The translations under genes were made by a program, and so were the position numbers. This document shows positions 1 through 6,907 of a stretch of DNA of 10,699 nucleotides, in pieces. The DNA lies in contig JAQIWT010001461.1 of NCBI GenBank assembly GCA_034696485.1, forward strand, positions 1-10,699, given 5' to 3'. The DNA comes from Isohypsibius dastychi (lineage: Eukaryota > Tardigrada > Eutardigrada > Parachela > Isohypsibiidae). Position 1 is the stretch's first letter. Each line of letters begins with the position of its first letter. The notes beneath the pieces are model-generated. The model saw only the letters and a program-made list of their open reading frames with translations, searched no databases and was not told the DNA's origin.

Positions 1-206
1 AGAAAGCAGCTGGTGCCGGAGGTGTGATAGTGGTGGCGTTTATCTGCCTGCAATCAGCGAATGATTCACGTCGCGAAGCTTCAGTTTCAAAGCGCAGATT
101 GCTTTCGTTTCTTTTTCATTTCGGAGAAGAAAAACCAGAAAATCTCACTTTTTCCAACCGAGTGTGCTTTTCTTTGCTTTTGGAATTTGTGTCGAAAACG
201 ACAACA
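1..206. other. 5' flank of the fumarylacetoacetase gene
   Basis: I see no supported gene here. A reading frame through this stretch is open into the fumarylacetoacetase start, but it has no ATG before 207, so it is treated as leader or promoter sequence. The first 30 bases could be the edge of an upstream gene that cannot be identified. There is no clear TATA box and no TTTCAG-type acceptor close to the start codon. Confidence 0.4.
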
Positions 207-2452
207 ATGGAATCCTTCATCGAAGTTGATCGTAACAGTGACTTCTCGATCCACAATCTGCCATATGGAATCTTCAGCACGTATCAAAATGTAATGAAAC
301 ATTCACTGGGTCAGAGGAAAGCGTTTATCTGATGATTTTTCGGTGTTATAGCCCAAGAAGCGCTTTGGAGTTGCAATCGGTGACCAGATCCTGGATCTCA
401 CCGAAATACGTCATCTATTCACCGGGCCGATTTTGTCTGCCGATGCTGATTCAGAGGATCATGTTTTTGCTCAGGTAACTTATTAAGATTCCCATCCATG
501 TTTTCGCAATCAAATATTTTAGAATCGAATAACAATTTTGGGAATTCGCAGGAAACGCTCAACAAGTTCATGAGCCTCGGTTCAGCTGCTTGGAAAGAAG
601 CCCGATCGACTTTGCAGCGCATTCTTTCAAAAGACGAAGCAATTCTAAGAGACGACTACCAGCTCAGACACAAGTAAGCGCTTCTGGGTAGCCTTGTGGC
701 AAAATCTAACCTCTCGAAATATGCTACCACATTTTTTTGCGGAACAATTAAATCGATACGAATTTCGAGAATTCCTTTTGACTGCAACCGGTGTTCCCTG
801 AAACAATTTCCATTTTTATTAATTCTTGTTTTCAGTAATTGTTTTCCCATAATTCATATTTTGAAACAATATAAAGCTTATGATTGCGTAGTTATCTTGC
901 TGCTTTTCTTCCAGAGCGTTGGTCAAGCAAAAGGATGCGCAAATGCACTTGCCAGCAAAGATTGGAGATTACACCGATTTTTATTCCTCCCGAAATCATG
1001 CCGAGAATGTCGGGACCATGTTTCGTGGAAAGGACCAAGCATTGCCTCCAAACTGGTATGGCCCGAAGCTTCTCATAACGTCGCACATAGATTTTCCTTT
1101 GGGATCGGAATGACTGATCCGGTCAGAAACCTGACAGTTTGTAGTTAATTCCCTCGAATATGAAACAAAGTAATCCACAACCACCTTTTCAGAAGATTAA
1201 TCTTCCCTTTTAGTATCTGGGTTTAAATTTGCAGACTGATTTTAAATGTCAGCTGCCGTGCTTTGAGTTTATTCAGAGTTGTTGTATTAAACAGGCTTTA
1301 TCTCCCAATCGGTTATCATGGCAGAGCATCTTCCATCGTTATCTCCGGCACACCGATTCACCGCCCGAACGGCCAAACCAGATCAGATGAAAGTAAGGCA
1401 AAATTCAATATTTCCCTTATTCCATATTGATAACCACACCGGCATCCCAAGCCTAATGGCCGCTACTTTTTTTAAATATCAGTTATTCAGTTATTTTTCG
1501 TGCATTTTTTCCATGAATCATTGATCCATGTTCTACTTTTTCAGCTAAGCCACCTGTATTTGGACCTTGCCGCTTGATGGATTTCGAATTAGAGATGGCG
1601 TATTTTGTTGGACCCGGTAATGAGCTCGGTGAGCCAATCAGCATCGACAAAGCACATGAGAACATTTTTGGGATGGTTCTCATGAACGACTGGAGCGGTA
1701 AACTCACCAATTTCCAATCCACGGACTTTCACACACTCTAATACGTTTTTCAGCTCGTGACATTCAGCGCTGGGAATACCAGCCGCTCGGTCCATTTCTC
1801 GCGAAAAGTCTCGGAACGTCAATCTCTCCCTGGGTTGTAACAATGGACGCTCTTGCGCCGTTTTTAATCGAGAACAACAAGCAGGACCCTCAACCACTTG
1901 AATATCTTCGTCATTCCGATAAATACAACTTCGACATCAACTTGCAAGTTTCGCTGAAAGGCGAAGACATGCCGTATCCCAGGGTCATCTCTAATTCGAA
2001 CTTCAAGGTCGGTCACCTGTTGAATATTCGTCTCTAGTTTTTCAAGCTAGCAGGGGTCATTTCGTTTTTAGTACATGTATTGGACCATGAAACAACAGCT
2101 GGCCCACCACACCAGCAATGGATGTAATCTCAAGCCTGGTGACCTTTTGGGTTCAGGCACCATCAGTGGACCTGTAAGTTACATGACCTCATTTTTTTAG
2201 CTGTAGTCATTCACGACGGTTCAATTGGTGATTTTACAGACCAAAGATTCACGTGGATGCATGGTTGAGTTATCATGGAAGGGGACTGAGCCAATCGATT
2301 GTGGGAAAGGGATTACGCGTACGTTTTTGAAAGATGGCGACCAGCTCACATTGAGTGGTTTTGCGGATAACGGAAATTTTCGTGTTGGGTTCGGACAATG
2401 CACCGGGAAAGTGTTACCAGCCATAGATTATTTCGGCGGAAAGAATGAATAG
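207..2452 (+). CDS. FAH: Fumarylacetoacetase (fumarylacetoacetate hydrolase), complete, nine exons
   Basis: This enzyme cleaves 4-fumarylacetoacetate to fumarate and acetoacetate, the last step of phenylalanine/tyrosine catabolism, in the cytosol. Exons are 207-290, 352-474, 552-673, 915-1055, 1295-1392, 1545-1697, 1754-2007, 2072-2173 and 2240-2452. The joined protein is 429 residues; human FAH is about 419. It opens [13 protein letters not shown], close to the vertebrate N-terminus, which decides the ATG at 207. The N-terminal SH3-like domain is followed by the hydrolase fold. Comparison with mammalian FAH places metal ligands at Asp131, Glu204, Glu206 and Asp238 and the general base at His138 (YSSRNH). 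Other active-site residues are Gln245, Lys258 and Glu369, all conserved at a constant offset of five. Further signatures are [35 protein letters not shown] and [14 protein letters not shown]. The donor of intron 7 (AAG|gtcggt) is weak but both flanks are strongly conserved. No frameshift or missing key residue is seen. Confidence 0.97.
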
Positions 2453-2781
2453 TTTGATTCTAGTAAGTTCCCATCTCAAGGGGCGTAAAACATGTGGTCA
2501 ACTCTCAGATAAAATGTGGTTTAATTCGCTGTAACTGGAGACACAAAAAATGGTGCATGTTCGTTGACTTATTGCTGCTCCGAAAATCTTGTTCGGCCAG
2601 AGTACTCTAAGGAGAAATCTGGAGACGATAAGAGCTCAAACAGAAAACCGATCATATCTAAACAAGCTCTCGCTTTTCAACTAACGTCCTTCAGTTCTTT
2701 CCGAACGACTGCCTGTGTTAAAAGCTCGAAGTGAACAAACGTCTTGTTTGTTTGGCTCACCAACGTATCATTTATTGCGAA
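2453..2781. other. Intergenic: FAH 3' end and protease 5' region
   Basis: This 329-bp gap lies between two genes on the same strand. There is no canonical AATAAA. A GATAAA hexamer at 2508-2513, 56 bases after the FAH stop, is a possible variant poly(A) signal but weak. The frame of the downstream protease is open back to a GTG codon at 2731, with no ATG before 2782. No convincing TATA box is visible. Confidence 0.4.
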
Positions 2782-4376
2782 ATGCTTTCTTATGCGTGGC
2801 ACGTGATCACATTACTTTCATTTTCGCGGTTGTTTTGCCCCGTTAGCGGACAAACATGTGGCGTGCCAAAGTCCAAGGATCCCATGCAGCTGGGTCTGCA
2901 GTTTAATCGACCCAGCACAACAAGATCGACTACTGTCGCCCCATTCAAAACCCCAAAGCCAACATATCTTTCATCAGCTCATCTAGAACACAAGCGAGTA
3001 CAGTTTGATCCCTTTCAAGAAGTACATCACGCTCGCCATTTCTCAAACGGAACCTTACCATCCAGCACCATCCACCGAACACCGTACCACAGGGGAAATG
3101 CCCGTATAGACCAAGACCGTAATGTCTTTAGAAGTGGAGTGCCGCAAGAATATCGCTTCCTACGTTTATCCGACCCCAAAAACAAGTACGCTTCGGGACG
3201 CTGGAAGCGACAGCTCAGAGCTAACAAAATCGTCGGTGGATTCTATGTGAATGATCTTACTGGTGGTCAAATATGCTGGCAGGTTGATATTCAAGAACGG
3301 CTTTTTGTGACGGCTGTCGTGAAATTATATTTTCTATTAGATCATGTTGCTACTTAATGGGAGATTTCATTGCGGAGGGTCAATTGTTGGTCAACGGACC
3401 ATCATCACTGCGGGCCATTGCGTTTATTCAGAGTAAGTGATCCCTGGGTCTTTAAAACGAAACTGATTATCTCGGGAAAAATGTGACATGTTACGAAAAT
3501 GATGGAAATTGGTGTCATTTTTTGGTCACCGATGTCACCAGAGTGCACCCCCCCCCCCTATCCCCTCTGGACAGGCTAGCAGGGAATAAAAAGATTACAG
3601 AAATGACTCGTTTAATGCTATTGGTTCTGTATATTAACCTCACAAGCTGAAGTTTCGCATCACCGAGACCTCAGTGAGCGCCACAAGTCTGCTGTTTTGC
3701 AGCAATGCCCTGGTTTCAAAGGAGAACATTACCATTCTGACCGGTGTTTTGAGCCACAACCGCGAGACAGATGCGGTTCCTTTAGTGCTAAATTGCGGGC
3801 GTTCGTTTGGGGTGGCAGCCATCGTCGTGCATCCCAGTTTTGTGCAAGACAACACCTTCAACCATGACATTGCTATGATCCAGCTCACAGAGGATATAAA
3901 GTTTAATGGATCATGCACCTGCCCCATCTGTGTGGAAAACAGGGAACCGGTTGTTGGAGAAATATGCGCGAATAGCGGCTACGGCGAAACGCTTGACGGT
4001 GAGTGAATTTCGAAAACAGTTGTCTAACCAAAACACAGTTGACTAATTCGAAGGTCGGCACGTCGTGCCTCTCAAATGGGTTAGACTCCAAGTGTTAGAG
4101 AACAACGAATCCAACTGCGCTGTGCTGAACGGAACCAACACCGATCTCTTCGTTTGTGCCGGTAATGTTCTAGGTGAAGGTTCATGCTTCGGAGATTCTG
4201 GTGGAGCTCTTGTTTGCTGGGACCCAACGAGACTAAATTCATACTACTTGGCGGGAGTAGTTTCTCATGGCCGAATCGAGAGGTGCGGCTCAGCTGGGAT
4301 TGGAACGCAGTACACCAAGATTGCTCGTTATGTGGATTGGATTAGGCAGAACTCTGCTCGGTTATCCACGAAATAG
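2782..4376 (+). CDS. Secreted S1-family serine protease zymogen with long propeptide, four exons
   Basis: Exons are 2782-3282, 3341-3432, 3703-3998 and 4054-4376, giving 403 residues. Residues 1-23 form a signal peptide (hydrophobic core near ITLLSFSRLF, cleavage likely before QTCG). Residues 24-149 are a Ser/Thr/Pro- and basic-rich propeptide with one Cys at 26. This Cys could tether the propeptide to the catalytic domain by a disulfide, as in chymotrypsinogen. Activation is expected after Lys149, exposing Ile150-Val-Gly-Gly. The triad is complete: His193 in TAGHC, Asp253 in NHDIAMI and Ser345 in GDSGG. The residue equivalent to chymotrypsin 189 is Gly339, not Asp. Thr381 aligns near position 226 and His368 replaces the usual Trp215, so Lys/Arg specificity is unlikely. 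The domain is Cys-rich, with a CTCPIC cluster at 269-274. Likely role is extracellular or gut proteolysis; the subfamily and substrate are not recognised. Confidence 0.9.
3548..3558 (+). repeat. Eleven-base poly(C) tract in protease intron 2
   Basis: An uninterrupted run of eleven C residues is followed by ta and then tcccctc, inside the 270-bp second intron of the protease (3433-3702). It is the longest C homopolymer in the window. Such tracts are length-variable and prone to sequencing error. I see no evidence of function. Confidence 0.9.
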
Positions 4377-4830
4377 AAATTAGTTAACTTCTCGGTAGAT
4401 GCATTTGCGGCTCACTTTGACCTTTTTGCATTCTGTCAGATTCCAGCCAGAACTAATTCCGTGACTCACTATGACCCACTCACATATGATCCGGTTCTCT
4501 ACTGATTCGGATAAGTTTCACTTCATGTTACAGCTCTCTAATCAAACGGAGAGAATGCGACATATCTGAATGGTTTTGATGAAGCACAAGATGAAACGAG
4601 TTTCTTCGGGTCATAATGGAAATCGTCATTTGAAAACTAAACAGCAACAGCGAAAGTTTCACGAAGTACTTTACCTGCGATCACAATTAGGACCTAAGCT
4701 GGATACTAGAATCATTATAGTTCTTTACTCTAATTACTTCAGTGCTTATCTGAGTGGATAACATGAGGTAAAAAAATGTACAGCAAAATCTTTCTGAAAA
4801 ACCAAAATTCATTTGGGTGAGACAAAATTA
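4377..4830. other. Intergenic between convergent protease and GIN-domain genes
   Basis: This 454-bp stretch carries the 3' ends of two convergent genes. No AATAAA was seen in either orientation. A 63-codon open frame at 4570-4761 (+) has no signal peptide, recognisable motif or exon context and is probably chance. One TGACCT (an AGGTCA nuclear-receptor half-site on the minus strand) sits near 4419-4424, in the sequence actttgaccttt. No RNA gene or repeat was recognised. Confidence 0.4.
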
Positions 4831-5511
4831 TCATGGTATTTTCAGTGTTTGAGCCATTCCAAAACTCATGACAGAAATATTAGGTCCGCCACGAACTGCC
4901 AAGACACCCATGCCACTATTCGAACCACTCAACTCCTCCCGTACATTCAGCGTGACATTCGCAGTTCCCGCTTGAAATATATCAGCCGATCCAACCACCA
5001 ACTCAGACGCATTCAAATATGCTGATCCAAGCACCTGCAGCTGCGACGTCACAGCATCTCCCCTGACCTCCACTCGACTGAATCCCATCAAATCAACAAT
5101 AAATTTCGAAGTGCTCAACGAGATATTCGCAGAGCAATTTCCGTTCATACGTAGTGTCACTTCCGGTTCGCGGATTTGTTGCAGAACATCGATGGAACTG
5201 GAACCAGTCAGAGAGATAAATGACAGGTTTTTGGCGGTGACGGTTGCTTGAACGAATTCTTGGCTAGGAGGGAACGTGAAATGGTCGGAGAAGCCAAGAT
5301 GAAGAATTCCGTCGATGATGGAAGTCGTTGTCAGGCCGAGGATTTCTTGAGTTGGCGCATCGATTACGAGAGATTCTGTTCCGGAGAGTTCGACAGAAAT
5401 GCGAAATGATCCAAGTGATTGAATTCCGTGAAAATCAGAGACATTCCGGATCTCCTTGATTGCATGAATAGAAAGCAACACAGCGCAGATGACCAAAAAG
5501 TGGGCCAACAT
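4831..5511 (-). CDS. Secreted GIN-type (DUF2807-like, putative adhesin head) domain protein, single exon
   Basis: This intronless 226-residue protein has a short signal peptide (MLAHFLVICAVLLSIHA, cleavage near residue 17). The whole mature part resembles the head GIN domain family (DUF2807, PF10988), a right-handed beta-solenoid. It opens with NVSDFHGIQSLGSFRISVEL, then a strand pair near GILHLGF (68-74). Next comes TVTAKNLSFISLTGSSSIDV (90-109), the typical family core. Successive turns follow at MNGNCSANIS, LMGFSRVEV, LGSAYLNAS and GSADIFQAGTANVTL, and it closes with VRGGPNISVMSFGMA. Strands recur about every 20 residues around a G-S/A motif. Seven N-glycosylation sequons (Asn23, 95, 125, 129, 167, 185, 211) fit passage through a eukaryotic secretory pathway. 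I know this family mainly from Bacteroidetes-like bacteria, where its function is unproven. Assignment rests on pattern resemblance, not a search. Its start faces the Thr-rich gene at 5911 across 399 bp. Confidence 0.8.
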   Translation of the reverse strand: MLAHFLVICAVLLSIHAIKEIRNVSDFHGIQSLGSFRISVELSGTESLVIDAPTQEILGLTTTSIIDGILHLGFSDHFTFPPSQEFVQATVTAKNLSFISLTGSSSIDVLQQIREPEVTLRMNGNCSANISLSTSKFIVDLMGFSRVEVRGDAVTSQLQVLGSAYLNASELVVGSADIFQAGTANVTLNVREELSGSNSGMGVLAVRGGPNISVMSFGMAQTLKIP

Positions 5512-5910
5512 TTCGGGATTGAAGCAGGTAAATTTCAGTTTCGATCCGGAATCAAAAACAAGATGGTTTTATCCAGCGTTCAAAAACGTGAATTCCGTTG
5601 ATTGTTGACGTTTTTAAGCTGTGGGATCATGGGATGCGAAGAAGTGAAACTACGCAACAATTTCGTTATGCATGTCATGGATACACCCAGATACGCAGAA
5701 AGCCCACTGCCCATCTCTTCAATGGGCCTTCTGGTCGTAGAAACGATTTCACGGTCATTCTGCTTTCCCATGTGCCCATATCGCCCAGAACAACACGTCA
5801 GGGTCGCAATCGGTCATTTCATTTCCACCATTTCCAACCTGAACGCAATCCCAATTTTGTTGACCTTTCGACCAAATTCCGAGATCCCTTCATTGACTTG
5901 TACGGAAACC
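5512..5910. promoter_or_regulatory. Shared intergenic region between two divergent secreted-protein genes
   Basis: This 399-bp region separates the start codons of the GIN-domain gene (-) and the Thr-rich gene (+), so it should hold both promoters. No clear TATA box is seen. The sequence TGACCTTTCGACCA at 5861-5874, read on the minus strand, is an imperfect direct repeat of nuclear-receptor half-sites (TGGTCG, two bases, AGGTCA), 36 bp before the ATG at 5911. The plus frame of the Thr-rich gene stays open back to 5602 with several in-frame ATGs, so an N-terminal extension is possible. The signal peptide starting at 5911 makes this less likely. Confidence 0.5.
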
Positions 5911-6544
5911 ATGAAAAGTTTTTTGCTCATCGCCATTTTCTGCGCACCAGTGTGGGCTCAGATCACACCACAGATTCCAGCAACGACAGCTCTGACGAAA
6001 AGTAGGTCGCCATTTTCATCTCCGTTTTCCATATTTGATGTACGTTATGTTCTTTCTTGCAGATCCTGAAGAACTCTATCATGACTACGCTGAAAAACTG
6101 GCCAACAAGGACGAATCACTCGGTGATTACGGAGAAAGTGGGGAAAGCGATGATGCATCAACCACGATTCCGTTCCAGTCATCAACTTCCTCTTCCGTCA
6201 CCACCAAATCTCCATCTCGAACCACATCCGGCATTCCCACCACGATCAGTGATCCAGCAGAAGAGATGACTTCGGAAACGACTGTCGAGCCACCAAAGAC
6301 GTCCTCGACGAAGCGGAAGTTGCTCCGAACCAGAACTCGTTCAACCACACCAATATCCACATTGGAAATGAGTACTGAAGAATTTGTAGAGGAGGAGATA
6401 ATTACATCTACTCAGAAGCCACCACGAGGATTGAAACCGGACAGGAACTCGAAGCCAAACACTCTTCGTACTGACAACCGGAAGTTCTGTGAATTTCTCT
6501 CCTCTGATCTCGCCAAAGAAGTCTGCAAAAGCTTGATTATTTAG
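5911..6544 (+). CDS. Secreted Thr/Ser-rich, mucin-like orphan protein, two exons
   Basis: Exons are 5911-6001 and 6063-6544, giving 190 residues. The N-terminus is a clean signal peptide (MKSFLLIAIFCAPVWA, cleavage before QITPQ), which is why this ATG is chosen. Residues 32-63 are acidic (Asp/Glu-rich). Residues 64-135 are dense in Ser/Thr/Pro and likely O-glycosylated. A basic patch KRKLLRTRTRS at 114-124 could be a furin-like processing site. A second acidic stretch at 132-143 follows. The C-terminal tail has the only two mature cysteines, Cys173 and Cys185, spaced to form one disulfide (KFCEFLSSDLAKEVCKSLII). The intron is 61 bp with a good tgcag acceptor. I do not recognise the family. 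Its composition suggests an extracellular, cuticle, mucus or gut-lumen protein, or a propeptide for a short C-terminal peptide; that is inference. Confidence 0.8.
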
Positions 6545-6907
6545 TCTGACTTCTATTTTTCATGTGATTCCGAATTTTGTATGTGGATAGTGATGTTCAG
6601 GACGAGATAGCTAGTCATTTTGCGATATATTTAAGGAGAACTGAACTGAGTTATTTATCATTTCAATGTTTCAAGAACGTGTTTTTCCTTCATTCATGAT
6701 ATCGATCCAACCAACCAGATCGAAATATTAATTCGGGGATAAAACAAAATAGAGCTTCGTACAAAGGCAACCAGCTGGCATTATACAAAAGCGAAAGCAG
6801 AAATGCGGAAAGCGGCGGAAGTCCAACAAACCCACATAAAACCAGAACATCTTCCAATTATTCTAAAAAAATACATTTCTCAGTTTTCTTCTTCGGGTGT
6901 AATTCAA
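6545..6907. other. Intergenic between convergent Thr-rich gene and RXR gene
   Basis: This 363-bp AT-rich stretch holds the 3' ends of both genes. There is no canonical AATAAA on either strand; a GATAAA at 6738-6743 (+) is a possible variant signal. A TATATTTAA run near 6625 and an inexact palindrome around atgatatcgat (6697-6707) are unremarkable. I see no ORF, RNA gene or repeat. Confidence 0.4.

Noticed and set aside
696-1148. A 150-codon open frame on the plus strand
   Set aside because: It runs through FAH introns 3 and 4 and reads exon 4 in a different frame; the true frame there encodes the conserved [11 protein letters not shown] motif.
2685-2700. Possible trans-splice acceptor (ccttcag) upstream of the protease
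   Set aside because: It lies about 90 bases before the ATG with a poor pyrimidine tract, and no other gene in the window has a comparable site.
3640-3927. A 95-codon minus-strand frame
   Set aside because: It is the antisense shadow of protease exon 3, which encodes the catalytic Asp region.
4570-4761. A 63-codon plus-strand frame in the protease/GIN-domain gap
   Set aside because: No signal peptide, motif, exon context or composition supports it; it is basic and low in information.
4831-5511. Bacterial contamination or chimeric assembly as the source of the GIN-domain gene
   Set aside because: The gene sits between two spliced animal genes, its base composition resembles its neighbours, and it has no bacterial operon partners. 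Long reads would be needed to exclude an assembly artefact fully.
5530-5550. tRNA B-box-like sequence (gtttcgatccgg)
   Set aside because: The spacing and sequence do not match a B box exactly, and no A box or cloverleaf arms flank it.
5598-6005. A 135-codon plus-strand frame overlapping the Thr-rich gene start
   Set aside because: It is shifted relative to the signal-peptide exon, ends in its intron, and has no recognisable content.
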